Assembly: GCA_019137255.1 (NCBI GenBank)
Contig: WPDH01000181.1
Span: 1 to 37,806 of the forward strand
DNA: 37,806 nucleotides
From: Corinectria fuckeliana
Taxonomy: Eukaryota; Ascomycota; Sordariomycetes; Hypocreales; Nectriaceae
Direction: 5' to 3'
Shown here piece by piece: positions 1 to 12,833 of this stretch. The notes under the pieces were generated by a model. That model did not search any database, was not told where the DNA came from, and was given only the letters and a program-made list of their open reading frames with translations. A program made the position numbers and the translations under genes. Numbering within the stretch: position 1 is the stretch's first letter; every line of letters begins with the position of its first letter.

Positions 1-2789
1 TTATTATTCTTAGCTATATAAAGTTAGCTACTATAGTAATAAGACTATAATAAAACTATAGTGCTAATAGCTAAAAAATAAACATATTAATAAATCCTAA
101 AAAGAATATATATTAGTATATATTTAAGACTTAAAGCTAATATAAGCCTAATAAAAAGCCTAAAAAGAAAGCTACTTATAAAAATATTAAAAAAAGAAGA
201 AAAAAAGAAAAATATTATAACTTAAAAGACTAAATAATAAATAATAATAAAAATCTATATAGCTACTAATAGCTGCTAATAGCTATTAAGTATTAGGTTT
301 ATACTAGCTTTTAGCTACTAATAATTATACTACTAGCTAACTTACTAACAGCTAGCTAACTTATTAATAGCTAGTTTTACTCACTTAAAATTTTAAGCTT
401 TTAGTTATAACTGTAAAGTAACTTAAATATACCTAGCTAGTATAATCTTAATACTTAACTGTTTTACTTTTATAGTAGACTAGGTGCTTAATATTTAGTT
501 AACTATTTCTCTCTTTTTTACCTCTTTTTTTCTTTTTCTCTTTTTTTCTTTTCTTTTTTTTCTTTTTTCTTTTTCTCTTTCCCTCTTTTTAATTTTTTTC
601 TAGCCCTCTAGAAAATAAGATAACTTTAGTCCTAGTAAAAAGACTATTTACTTACATATAGTAATAGTATAAAAGGCTTAACCTAGGTCTACTATATAAA
701 AAATATAAGTTTTTATCTAATTTTATAGTTTTTTTTATATTTATATAAAATAAAAGCACTATTTACCTTTTAGGTTTATAAAGTATAAATAAATAAATAA
801 AAAATAATATATTCTTTTTATTATTATTTTTAGTTATTAAATCTAATACTTTCTTATTATTCTTTTTATCTTAATTTTTAGTAAGAGGTTAAAATTTAAA
901 GTCTTTCTTATTAGCTTTTAAGGTTTATTATTCTCTTTTATTTTTAATAAACTTTTTTAGCTAGTTTTTATAAATTAATCTCTTAATACTAATCTTATCT
1001 AAAGTGATAATATAATAGCTAACTTTTAGCTTATCTTAGCTCTTAATATAATATAAACTATTTTACTTATATTATATTTTTACTTTTCTTATTATATTAT
1101 CTTACTACTTAATATTATATCTTAGTATAAGGTTTTTAAGATTTAAAAGCTTTTTCTAGATATTTCTCTTATAGCTATTATTTATCCTCTAAGTAAGCTT
1201 TTATTAGTATATTATAACTTAGACTTTAGCCTTTCTTATATTATTTTATTATCACTTTAGAATTTAGATTCTTTTTTTAAGTAATTAATCTAACATTTTA
1301 ATATTATTCTAATTAATACTCCTTTAGGTAAGTATTATTACTTCTAAAGGAAAAACTAGTTTTTACTTATAAAGTAAGAAGAAAGCTAATTTCTTATAAG
1401 ATATATAAATAGCTACTTAGTTAGCTATTAGGGTGTAAAATAACTTTTTTATTTACTTTATACTTAGGCTTAAAGTATACTTCTTAAAGTAAGATACTAA
1501 AGTAGTATAACTAGCTTTAATAATCTTATTTACTCTTAGGTTATAAGTTAAAGTAAGTATTACTTTTATCTTTAAGGCTTTAAAGATAGAAATAAATTTC
1601 TTACTTATTTTTAACTTATTATTAACTATTATAATAATAATAATACTAAAGTGTTATAATACTTCTTATATAAATAAAGTTATTATATAAGTGTTTAGCT
1701 TAGCTATTAGCTTAGCCTTTAGCTAGCCTATTAGATTATATCTAGTCTTAGTAAGATACTTCTTATTTTAGTCTAGTAAAAGATACTATATATTAAAATA
1801 GACTTTTATTATAAGAAACTAGAGTACTATTAGAATAGTAATCTTTTTTATTTTTTAAGATATATAATTTTAGCAGGTAAAATACTAAAAGATAGCTAAG
1901 TTAATATTTATTTATATTATTATTTAGAAATATCTCTTTTAGATTAAAGTAAGTATTATATCTTATTTTTTATAACCTTTTTTAATATAATATAACCTAA
2001 TTAACTGCTTTTAGACCTTTTTTTACCTAACTATAAGAATAAGTTTATCTTTTAAGTTATTTAACTTTTGCTAAATTTAACTACTTTAGATAAAGTAAAA
2101 AGAGACTTTATGCTAAATAGCTTAGAAAACTCTTATACTAACTTTTATAAGCTTTTTTAAAGTTAAGAGATATTCTCTTAGCTTAAGAAATTTCTTATTA
2201 TAACTATCTTTTAGCTGCTTATATTAGTTCTTAATAAATATTATATTAAGATATAAGTTTATAAAATTCTTAATATCTCTTTTAGTAGTTATATTTAGCT
2301 TATCTAAAAGTCTAGCTTACTTTTTTAACAGCTTGTTTATAATAAGGTTTTTAATACCTTATATATAGTATATACTATAGTTAAATAGTATAAGATAGCT
2401 AATCTAATATATAATTAATAAGCCTAGTATATTATTAGCTTTTCTATTAAGCTAGTAAACTAAAACTTATAAATTTATCTTAAGAATAAAAAAAATACTA
2501 TATAAGTAGTTTCTTAGTTAAAAAAATATATATAGTATTACTTAACACTCTTATTTAGTAGTATTATAGCTCTACTTAGTCTTATTTTAAAGCTTAGACT
2601 TAAATTAGACTAGATATTACTTACTATTAATAAGTTATATTAGTATATATTTTTATCTTTTAAGACTTATATTTACTATTAAGATAATTTCTCCTGTTTT
2701 ATTTAAGAAGTTAAGAGTTACTAAGATTAGTAAAAATATAATCTTAACCTTTAGTTAATTTATTACTTTCTGTTAGTTATTACCTTATA

Positions 2790-3545
2790 TAAAGTTAATA
2801 TCTTTCTAAAAAGTATTATTAAAAGCCTTATAATTTAAGTGTAATATTAGATCTAATAGTAATAGTATCTAACTATCTTAAGAAAGAACCTAACCTTTCT
2901 AATATTAATATAAACCTTTTACTTATTAATCTTAATAATCTTAGCTATTTTAAAGCTTTATCTATTAGTTTTATAAATATACTTAATAACTATTATAAAA
3001 TTCTAGTAAAACTTAGATTTTTCTCTAAAAATAGTATATTCTAATAGTTTTATATTAATAAGTATTTTATCTAAGTTAATTAAATACTTTAAGATATACT
3101 TCTTAACACTAAGTATAGCCTTCTTATTATTAAATATTTCTATTAGTCTCTTAATAGTAATATTATTTAGAAAAGTATAATAGATATTTAGAATAAGATT
3201 ATATAAGATATATATAATAATTCTTAAGAATTATACTACTAAGTTAATAGCTTTTTAAGAGAGTATATATATTTAAAGTAGTTTTAAAAAGGTAAGAAAT
3301 ATTATTAGATTTTTACTTTTCTTATTTAAGGCTATTTAGTTATATTTAGAGAAAAAGTCTAATAGTAATAGTATCTTATATATTATTATATCTAAGGAGA
3401 ATTTATTTATATTAAGAGAACTAAAACTATCTCTTATAGTATACTAGTTACTATAAGTAGCTAAGTTAATTAAGTAGATATTTTTATTTCTTTTTACTAC
3501 TAATATATAAGAGTTTTAGTAAGAAGTATAAGATTTCTTAAGAAT
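2790..3545 (-). pseudogene. Ty3/Gypsy reverse transcriptase, RIP-inactivated
   Basis: Reading the minus strand in one frame gives the RT blocks in order. Near 3,480-3,525 is a basic K/R segment followed by Y-L-I-N-L-A-T. Near 3,350 is L-L-L-D-F-F-S-K-Y-N-stop-I, which matches the Gypsy block D-x-x-S-G-Y-x-Q-I once G-to-A and C-to-T changes are allowed. Near 3,250 is the L-P-Q-G-type block, seen as L-S-stop-K. The catalytic box lies at 3,162-3,173, read F-L-N-N where F-L-D-D is expected (GAT to AAT twice). After it come the connection residues F-L-K-I-V-x-Y-Y and R-L-L-x-x-L-F-R-K near 2,800-2,880. The enzyme would copy element RNA into cDNA; here stops and loss of both catalytic Asp codons kill it. 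It shares its frame with the protease motif upstream. The family assignment is firm; the clade within Gypsy is not. Confidence 0.88.
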
Positions 3546-4554
3546 ATAATACTTAAGCTTAGTTTTTAAAAGGTTTATAACTTTCTTTTTTAAGCCTTTT
3601 AGAATTAGTATACTACTAGCTTACTAAGTAGTATATTTAACTATATTTAAGACTTAGAAAAAGGTAACTATAAGGTTAAGTTTTTTATACTTATTAAAGT
3701 TCTAAGCTAAAATAGCTTTCTTATTATATAAGATTTATAGTAAAATATTAGTTTCTTTTTTTAATATTATTCTTTTAACTTAATTTAGTACTTCTTAAAG
3801 TTATTTACTAAAAAGTCTTAATTCTTTCTTAATTACTAAGAACTTAAAAGTAATATAGTTTAAGTACTTACTTTTATACTCTAAAAAGTCTTATACTTTC
3901 TTTTACTTTTCTTTTTTTTTATAAAGGGTTTCTTTTAGAGATACTTCTATTAGAAGGGATATTATCTCTTAGGTGGATTTTAGCTCTCTTTTACTTATAT
4001 ATTATATTAACCTAGATATTAACTCTTTTTTTCTACTTTTTCTTCTTATAAGTTATATTTTTTAATTTCTTTTTTACTTAATTTAAAGCTATTAAGTAGG
4101 TATAAATAACTTTCTTTCTAATAAGTTATATAATTTTCTTTTTACTATTCTAATTTAGCTACTAGACTATATTAAGATTATTATTATCTTCTAAGGCTTA
4201 TAGCTTATATAAAAAAACCTTAAAAGAGAGCTTAAAAGTTATTACTAGTTAGTCTTATAAGTAACCTCTTATAAAACCTTCTAATAAATACTTTCTACTA
4301 TTAGGGTTATAATTCTTATAGACTTAAGAAAGTATTTAATATATATTTCTCCTCTTTTAGTTATATAGTTAAAAGAGAACTTTATAACTCTTATAAATAG
4401 TATTCTTAAGATAAAAGAAATAAATATAAGGCTAGTAAATACTATATATATCTTTTATAAGATATAAATATTATCTAAGAAAACTAGTATTTTTACCTCT
4501 TTAAGTATTAAAATCTTATTATTTAAATAGAAAGTTATAAAAGCTCTTATAAGG

Positions 4555-4645
4555 CTTACTTTTAGTTTATACTTTTTAGCTATTTTACTTAAGATAATAT
4601 TACCTTCTAATCTAGTATCTAAAAGAGCTTTTATAGTATAACTAT
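4555..4645 (-). pseudogene. Retroviral-type aspartic protease motif of the same pol
   Basis: The minus strand reads K-A-L-L-D-T-R-L-E-G-N-I-I. The D-T-G active-site triad is at 4,611-4,619 with Gly changed to Arg (GGA to AGA, a transition). The surrounding A-L-x-D-[ST]-G-x-E-G-N pattern is that of retrotransposon proteases, which cut the Gag-Pol polyprotein. The codon phase equals that of the RT about 1.1 kb downstream on the same strand, which supports one polyprotein. Only this core block was recognised. It is not functional. Confidence 0.6.
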
Positions 4646-7479
4646 TTATATTCTCTAAGTAGATTATAATTCTTAGTAGCTTCTAATAGTAGGCTAATTT
4701 TTAGTCTTACTTATCTTTTAAGATATTAAAGTTAATCTTAAGATATACTATATCTAATACTTCCTTTAGGTTTTTTACTAATAACTTGCTTATATTAAGT
4801 TTCCTAATATTAATAATAGTAACTTTTCTATTTTCCTTTATTAGAAATTTACTAAAGTGAAAAAGTTAACTTAAAAGAGAGCTATTATTTTAGTTTATCT
4901 TATTATTTTAGATTCTTAAAGTGTTTACCTTATAATAAGATACTTTTAAGTTATAATACTTTTTAGCTTTTATTAAATCTAGTGTTTTAAGAAATAATAA
5001 GTGTACTATAAAGTTACTATTAGGCTTAGTTAGCTTCTTATACTAATTTATAAACTTAGTATTTATAATACTCTTTACTATTATTATCACTTTTTTTATA
5101 AGAGTGTAAGTAATATTTAGGTTAATTACTATAAGCTAAAAGATTAGAATTAAAATCTTCTTAAACTAGAATTTATCTTTAATATATAACCTAGCTGTTA
5201 ATAAAGCTTTTTTCTTATTTATAAATTACTACTAAACTCTCTTTATAAAAAACATCTTATTAGTGATTTTTTAATCTCTTATAAACTAATAAGCTAGCAG
5301 ATAAGGTTATATTACTACTTTAATAGGCAGTTTATTATTATTAACTTCTTTTATTTTAACCCTCTTAGCTATAAGATTAGTACTAATATTATTAGTTAAG
5401 ATTAAGTTATTTAAGCTGTTATTAATCACTAGAAGGTCTTTTAATATAAAGATAGTATTAGCTTAAATAGTAATATTAATATTTAAACAGCTTAGTTTTT
5501 CTAAAGAGATATTAAAGCCTAGCTTAGTATACCTTATAAGCTGTTTAGCTTTTTAGAGTGTAGTATTTTATAACTTAAGGTTAAATACTATCTTTTATAT
5601 CTTATTAGCCTACTTATAAGTATAATACCTAAAGAAGTATTTAATCTACTAAATAACTAGTCTTTTAATATAAGAATTATTTATATACTATACTAAGATT
5701 TAAAAAAAGATAAGAATTTTCTTATTACTAATTTAAAGTATACTAATAAGAGGTAAGTAAGTAGTATACTCTAACTAGTTATCTCTTAAATAATATAAAT
5801 ACTAGTCTAAATAGTATTTTTACTCTTTATAGTATTAGTATACTTATAACTTTTAGTTAAATCCTCTTATAGTATTTATATTAAATTAGTACTTTTTATA
5901 TATATAATCTAATATATTTATATATATATAATTAGTTAAGATATCTTTTATACCTTTTTAAGCCTACTAGTAGAAAACCTAACTATAAAGTAAGATAATA
6001 TTTTCTTTTTATATTTATATATTTTATATTATATTTATAAAAAGGGTTTTTATAAGCTTTAATAACTTATTAACTTAAGAACTAATTTTAGATAAATTAA
6101 TTACTCTTTTAGGTAGTAAGAAAAATATATAAGATTAGGTAGTAACTAGTTAGTAAAAGAGTTAAAAATTAGCTAAAAGCTATAAAAAAGGTTAAGTAAA
6201 GCTAATATAATAAGCTAAAGCTATTTTAGTATTTAAGAACTCTTTTAAGATTTTAAACAGCTTTTTATAGCTTAAATTAGCTAGTTTTTTAAGTGTTTTC
6301 TCACTTTAGTTATATAAGAGTTTAATAACTTTATTTAGTATAATATTATAAAAGAATTAGGTATAAGTTAAAAAGAAGCTTTAAAATATTAGATTAATTA
6401 TTTTATAAAAGTATTAATACTTACTTATCTAATAAAGTATCTTATAATAGTTTTTAGTAGTAAAATACTAACTGTTAAAATAGCTTAACCTAGTAATAAG
6501 AGATTTTTATTAGTCTTAATCTTAAGAATAGAAAATCCTTTATAAGTTCTTTTTAGCCTTTTTTTAGCTATACTTATTTATTATATACTTAACTTATTAC
6601 TAAACTATAAGGTTAAAATACTAAGTAAAGTAAATACTTTATTTATCTTTAGTAATATTATAACTATTTATATATAACTTAAAGCTTATAAGAAAATCAG
6701 TTATATTAAGCCTTATAAATTACTAGTAGAAGAAAAAAATAAGTTTTTAAGACTTTATAAATAGTAACTTCTTAATAAGCTTAGTTAAAAGGTAGTATAA
6801 CTTAAGATTAGTTAGAGAGAGTGTTAAAGTTATAGTCCTAATAAGAGTTAAGAATCTTAAGAGAGTTATAACAGCAGGTATAAGACTAAGAGAAAGAGAA
6901 TTAAAAGAAGTTAACTTACTTAAAAGTATTATATCTAATAGTTATAAGAATTATTATCTCTTTTTACCTCTTAGCTTAAAAGGTATAAGTAGAATTATTT
7001 TTAACTTAAGAGTTTTCTAGTTAAGTTAAAAAGGTAACTTACTAGTAGTTATAGTTTTTTTATTTAAGACTTAGTTATAGTTAGATAATAATAAGACTAA
7101 TAAGACTAAGAGTATTACTATAAGATTTACTATAAGAATTTATATAGTAATAAGTCTTATACTAAGAGTAATTTTTAGTTATCTTAGGGTTTTTAAAAGT
7201 AAGATTTCTAGTAATAGCTTTTTTTACTTTTATACTTACTTTATATAATATTTAATTTCTAGGTTTTTTAGTAAGACTAGTCTTTTTAACTTAAGTAAAG
7301 CTTTTACTAGTAATAATTATTTTTTAGTATTTACTTTAATCTTATATAGTTTTAGTTTTAAAAAGTATTAAGATAGTTTTATATCTATTATTAAATATTA
7401 TTTAATATTATTTAGTAAGTAAAAAGAATTTATAAAATTATTATTAATCTTTTTAATAAAAAGCTTTTACTATCCTAAA

Positions 7480-7786
7480 AGTATTAAGTTTAATAAGATA
7501 GTACTACTTAATAGTCTTTAAGGATTTAAGGCTAAGTATAAAATTATTTTTAAAGTCTTATCTTCTTTTTTTTTTAATACTATTTATTATCTTTAGATAT
7601 TTCTTTCTCTTCTCTTTTAGCTTTTATCTAGTATATTAGGCTTTAATAGTAGCTAAAAGGTGCTTATTAGTATAACTAGGTCTTATAACCTAGCTATACT
7701 AACTTATTATCTTATTATAACTTTTAAATTTATTAGTAAGAGATATAGTTAGTATAAACTAACTACCTAACTAAAGCTGTTAGCTT
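7480..7786 (-). repeat. Inverted repeat, left copy (possible LTR)
   Basis: The reverse complement of this stretch matches 11,482-11,800 almost base for base, starting at the shared word AAGCTAACAGCTTTAG. Nearly all differences are C/T or G/A. The inner boundary is sharp: similarity stops at 7,786 and at 11,482. The position at the upstream end of the minus-strand Gypsy relic makes an LTR likely. The outer limit (about 7,480) is approximate, because similarity fades gradually. Confidence 0.75.
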
Positions 7787-10542
7787 AAAAGAGGAGATAT
7801 ATAGATAAGATTATAGCTTAAGTAACTATAAAAAATATAAAACAAATTAGACTGCTTTTAAGTATTAGATTTAATACTTTTAAAAGTAATCTAGCTAGTA
7901 AAAATAAGAATAAATAATAAGAGCTGTTATAACAGCTAGGTAAAATAAGATAAAAAGTAATAAAAGGTGAGATTAAAATTAAAAAGGGAAAAAGTGTTAT
8001 CTTTTATTAAAATTAGGTAAGATAACTACTTTAAGTAGTAACTACTAGTAGTTAAGTCTTATATATATTAAAACTCTTATACTAATTAGTACTATTATAT
8101 TATATTAAGAGAGAAATAGTTTTAAGCTAGTTATATACTAAGTAGTTTAGTAATTTTTAAAGGAGGGTTTTTTTTCTGCTTTTATTTTTATTATTATACT
8201 AATTACTAATTAATAATTTATAGTATAATATTAGCTTACTTAAGTAAAAAAGTATTAGCCTCTTAACTTTAGTTTAAGCTTAAAACTTATTTTTTTACTA
8301 TATAAGTATAAATATATAAGAGTATAAAAGTATATAAGTTAGTTTAAGTTAGTTTAATAATTAACTTAGTAAGGTTAACTATTTTTTTTTAAATAATACC
8401 TAAAAGAGGGTTAAGTTAAACTTATTATTTTTTTACTTCTAATAAAAACAGGTAGTATAGTTAAATTATTTAAGTTTATTTAAGTAAAAAAGCTATTTTA
8501 CTAAGACTTAAACTAGTCTTAGTTTAGTAATAATTTGTTTAAAGTTTAAGATAATACTTATAAATTAATAAAGTTCTTAGTATTTAATAGTAAGATCTTA
8601 GTAGAAAGTAACTAAGTAGTATAAGGTTTTATTCTTATAGCTATAAGAGTAATAAGCTAAGATTAAACTAGAAATATAATATTATAAGAGGTAAGCTTAA
8701 AAGCTAATATAGCCTGTTTAAGCTTAAATTAATATTAAAGATTTAGCTTTCTTAAGAGTTTTATATATTTTTAAAATTTTCTATTTAAGTTTATATTTTA
8801 CAGGTAGGTATTATCTTATTCTTATAATATTAGTTATATTAGCCTTATAATACTATCTATTTGTTTATTTTAAGTATAGTATAAAGTTTAAGTTATTTAT
8901 ATAATCTTTTAAGGCTACTTAGTGTTTTTCTAGAGTATTTAAGGCTTTTAGCCTATAAGAGGGGTATATTAATCTTTTTTAAAAGTAGTATTAGATACTT
9001 ATTAAGGCCTTTTTAAGTGTCTTACCTAAATTAAAAAGTTTTAAGTTCTTATAAAACTAGGCGGTTTTTATATTTAACTATAAGTTAATAAAAGTAATAT
9101 AAGCTTTACTATATAAATATTAAGCTAAAGTTAATTTATATACTCTTATAACTTTTTAAAGGTAGGTTCTCTTAAGAGTAACTAAAAATTAGGCTAAGCT
9201 CTTAGGTTTATTATCCTCTTTAGTTAGAGTATACTAAATAACTAACTTATATCTTATAGTTATATAAATAACTATTAGGTAAATAACTTAAGTGTAAGTA
9301 AGTTAAGATTTAGTTATAAATAAGATAAGCTTATTTAAAAAGAAGTGTTAGGTTTTTATCTTCTTCTTAATAGCCTTTTTATACTTTATTTATATAAGCT
9401 TCTAGTAGAAAATCACACTAAGAACCTAAATATTACTTTAAGAGTAAATAGTTCTTATACTAATATTAAGACTACCTCTAATAAGATTACACTTAGTGTT
9501 AAAATAAACTATCTTATATTTTACTAGGTTTAAAAAAAAGCTATAAGATTTTAACTATTTAAGATAAATATTATAAGCAGCTTAAAGTTAAGTGTAAATT
9601 ACTATAATAAAACTGCTAAGTATAAGCAGGTATATATTATTTATAAATATAATAATATTAGTACTTTTAACCTTTTTTAAAGCCTTATTTATTTATACCT
9701 AATTTAGCTTACAGCTATTTAGTCCTTCTTTTAAGTAACTTAGACTAATTTATAATAAGAGGGAAAAACCCTAATAGTAAGCTATAAAATAAAAAACCTC
9801 TTACTATTCTTACCTAAAAGGGGAGTAAGTTAAGCTTAGTATATATATATAGTAATATAAGTTATAAGTAAGTTTATTTTATAAGAAAAGCTAATTATAT
9901 ACTTATAATAATAAGTTCTTATAAGACTTAGCTTAAATTATATACTAAAATTTAATTAATCTTAAGTTAGGTCTAAATTACTTATACTACTTATTTTTAT
10001 TCTTTTAAGTATTATTCTTTTTACTAACTAGTATTAGTATATCTTCTCTAACTTTTAATAGTATTTACTCTCTTATTTAGTTAATTAGTCTAAACACTAT
10101 AAAGGTTAGACTTAGACTTAAGTTTAGTTTAGCCTAAGGCTATTTTAAGAGCTATTTAGGCTCTCTTTAAGCAGAGTAGTTTAGTACTATAGTTAGTATT
10201 AGTATTAATACTACTATATCTTATAGTAAGTATACTATATATTTATACTACTTACTTAAGATATTAAACTATATAAGTCTTTCTATATAAGTATTTCTTA
10301 CTTATTTTTACTTTTTTTATACTATATAGTATATATAAGACTATACTAAGTATATACTATTATAGTTATAATATACTAAAGAAATCTTACTAGTAGAGGT
10401 AAGATATACTATATCTTTTATATAATAAGCCCTCTTATAGTAGCTATACCTAGCTTATTCCTAATAGTACTATATAATATATCTAAAGTAAAAATACTTA
10501 AAGTACTACTTAAGTTAAATCTCTCTTAAATAAGACTTAGTC

Positions 10543-10544
10543 NN
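10543..10544. other. Two ambiguous bases (NN)
   Basis: The sequence has two N characters inside the AT-rich block. They may mark a joined gap or unresolved consensus, so local structure across this point should not be trusted. Confidence 0.95.
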
Positions 10545-10639
10545 ATAGTTTTATAATATATATCTTAATACTATTTACTTATTAGATATTTATAGTAAGA
10601 TTCTTAAGTAAGCTTTTTATATAGCTAGTTAAAACTCTC

Positions 10640-11050
10640 TTAGTAATTACTATAAACTATCTTAAGACTTAATATATACTTATACTAAAAATAATAAGAA
10701 TCTAAGTATTATCTTTTAGGAGATTTATAATTAGTCTATAAAAGAGAATTATAATATCTCTACTAAGAAGATAATATAAGACTACTATAAGTAAAAGGTA
10801 ACCTCTTAAGAGAGTATAGTTAATAATTATTATAATATCTAATAGTATATAAGATATAATATTAGAAGTTATACTAAATAACTTAATAATAATCTTCTTA
10901 CTAAGATAAGAGGGGATTACTTTTAATAGTAATACTATTAAGAATAAAAGTATTCTCTTATTATAAGTAACTTAAGCTTAAGTTAAAGTCTTAATAGGTG
11001 TTTTCTAAAGGGTAGCTAATATTACTTTTTTAATAGTAATTATAATTATT
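10640..11050 (+). pseudogene. RIP-degraded coding relic, possibly gag-like
   Basis: One plus-strand frame reads for about 400 bases with TAA and TAG as the only stops, each where a Gln, Arg or Trp codon would fit. The residues are Tyr-, Asn-, Ser- and Lys-rich, for example the run S-I-V-N-N-Y-Y-N-I. Composition and position upstream of the 11,482-11,800 repeat would suit a retrotransposon gag, but I recognise no zinc knuckle or other domain. It could equally be part of another repeated gene. Confidence 0.33.
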
Positions 11051-11481
11051 TTTATAAGAGATAGTAAGATTAAGATCTTACTACTTATATATTAGGTATA
11101 GCTTATAATAGTATTAGCTAAGGTTACTATTATTCTCTAAACTAAGAGAAAAGTAGCTCTTAAGATAATTACTTTAAGTTTATATTTAGTCTTAATAATA
11201 AGATCTTTAAATTAATTATAGGTTATTTTTATACTAGGCTTAGCTTATAGTAAGAGTAGGTTTTATAGTGAAAAAATTTTCTTAAGAGAAGAAGAGAAAT
11301 AGTTTATAATCTTAATATCTTTTATTTTACTTAGCCTGCTTATTATATATAATATAGTAATAATATAAGAGTAGAAAGAGAGTAAAAAAGGTTTATAAAG
11401 AAAGTTAGTTAGGTTAAAATAGATTTTAAGAGTGTAAGTAAGATATAGTAAAAGTAACTATTAAATGTTTATAAAAGGTTA

Positions 11482-11800
11482 AAGCTAACAGCTTTAGTTA
11501 AGTAGTTAGTTTATACTAATTATATTTTTTACTAATAAATTTAGAGGTTATAATAAGATAATAAGTTAGTATAGCTAGGTTATAAAACCTAGTTATACTA
11601 ATAAGCACCTTTTAGCTACTATTAGAGCCTAATACACTAGATAAGAGCTAAAAGAGATAAGAGAGAGATACTTAAAGATAATAAATAGTATTAAAAAAGA
11701 GGAGAAAATAAGACCCTAAAACTAACCTTATGCCTAGCCTTAGATTCTTATATTAGAGGTGGTTTTAAGGTTAGAGTTAAGACTGTGTATAGTAAGACTT
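11482..11800 (+). repeat. Inverted repeat, right copy (possible LTR)
   Basis: This is the partner of 7,480-7,786 in opposite orientation. It includes the same palindrome-like core (TAGCTAGGTTATAA, then CCTAGTTATACTAATAAG). A purine-rich stretch just upstream (ATAAAAGGTTAAAG) resembles a polypurine tract, as expected directly before a 3' LTR of a plus-strand element. Whether this is a solo LTR or the end of a second element occupying 7.8-11.5 kb cannot be settled by eye. Confidence 0.72.
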
Positions 11801-11991
11801 AGTGTAATTCTAAGCAGGTAGTAAAAACAGAGAGAAAAATACATAGAAATATAACAACACTAATACATAAGGTAATATAGATATTAATAGATAGAGAAAG
11901 GCGTTATAAATATATAGCTAGAGATTATATGCTTTTTTATCTTTATATACACATTTTATTTCTAATATAAGAGGCAAATTAGCATGTAATA

Positions 11992-12143
11992 CAGCTAGTA
12001 AGGCTGTAAGTTATAAGGTGGCTTATTACAGCCTTATTAGACAGCTAAAGAGATTAACTAATATAAAAAATTATAAATAAAATCTACCCTGTCTAGGCGT
12101 TTTTTTTAACTAATCTAATCTATTATAAACAAAATATACCTTG
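11992..12143 (+). repeat. 150-bp direct repeat, RIP-eroded copy
   Basis: It aligns over its length with 12,683-12,833. Where the inner copy has CAGCTGGTCAGGCTGCAGG, this copy has CAGCTAGTAAGGCTGTAAG. Most differences are C-to-T or G-to-A with the T or A here, as if RIP hit both strands of this copy. Both end in TATTATAAACAAA followed by a TACC.TG motif. Confidence 0.8.
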
Positions 12144-12682
12144 TTTAAGCTTTTATAAGCTAATATAATAAAGTCTTAAAGCAGATAGTATCCCTGTTTA
12201 TGTATATAGCCTAATCTCTTAGATCACAGGTAAGAAATAGTATCCCCTAATAAGAGTCCTTAGGTGACAGTCCTAAAGTCATCTAGTAACAGTCTTAAAG
12301 TCCTCTAGTGATAGTCCCCTAGCATAATAGAGTCTAAAGGTAGATAGTATTATACTTATAATTTCCTATGTCTAAGATAAAATAACAGTAGATATACTAG
12401 CAACTAGTATTACCATCTGAAAGCAACAGCCAGCCCAGTTATCACTTCTTTTACTTATACTTTATCTTCTGCCTTACTTTATATAACAAAGCTATTACAG
12501 TAGCAAGTACCACTTCTAGTAAGATCCTTTGATACTGCTGTGTTTAGTACCTTTTAATCAACTAGATCCCTCTTTCTAATATACAATCCCTTTCCTACAC
12601 CGTACTTAATGTCTATTCGAATCCATCTATCCTCACCTCCAGGCCAAGCTCTTCTGTCTTAGGTGCTGTACACTGACGTGTG

Positions 12683-12833
12683 CAGCTGGTCAGGCTGCAG
12701 GTCACAAGGCCGCTTGTTACAGCCTGGTCCTGTGGCGGAGAGGATGGACTAATGTAAGAAATTATAAACAAATATACCCTGTTAAGGTGTTTTTCCCAAC
12801 TAATCCGATCTATTATAAACAAATAATACCCTG
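12683..12833 (+). repeat. 150-bp direct repeat, nearly intact copy
   Basis: This is the GC-richer partner of 11,992-12,143, just inside the island. It probably derives from a transposon end or LTR; I found no further copy in the window. The frames that cross it, such as 12,613-12,822 on the minus strand, look like chance. Confidence 0.8.

Larger units (their letters stand above)
2790..7786 (-). mobile_element. Ty3/Gypsy LTR retrotransposon relic
   Basis: The minus strand, read from high to low coordinates, gives in order a possible LTR (7,786 to about 7,480), about 2.8 kb of unassigned sequence where gag should lie, a protease motif (4.6 kb) and a reverse transcriptase with connection segment (3.5-2.8 kb). 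Protease before RT is the order in all LTR elements; the wording of the RT blocks is of the Ty3/Gypsy type. RNase H and integrase should follow below 2,790, but I could not align them. The outer boundaries are therefore uncertain, and I did not identify a matching 3' LTR near position 1. The element is dead: many TAA and TAG codons replace Gln and Trp codons. Confidence 0.62.
1..12390. other. RIP-eroded AT-rich block, left arm
   Basis: This stretch is very AT-rich. It consists of TA, TAA, TAG and AGCT-like words, with almost no CA or TG dinucleotides, and has hardly any open frame over 60 codons. Known biology: repeat-induced point mutation in Pezizomycotina converts CA to TA on both strands of repeats and leaves AT-rich, gene-poor tracts. 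Internal repeat pairs here (7.5/11.5 kb and 12.0/12.7 kb) differ mostly by transitions, as RIP predicts. Recognisable content: a minus-strand Ty3/Gypsy pol relic (2.8-4.7 kb), an inverted repeat pair and a plus-strand coding relic near 10.6-11.05 kb. I see no assignable feature in 1-2,790 (it should hold the 3' pol and LTR of the Gypsy element, but I aligned no RNase H or integrase motif), in 4,660-7,480 (expected gag side, not aligned) or in 7,790-10,640. A long pyrimidine tract of T and C lies at about 500-600. Confidence 0.88.

Noticed and set aside
9345..9527. A 60-codon open frame inside the left AT-rich block
   Set aside because: It is only a chance survivor of nonsense codons in RIP DNA, with no start context or recognisable motif.
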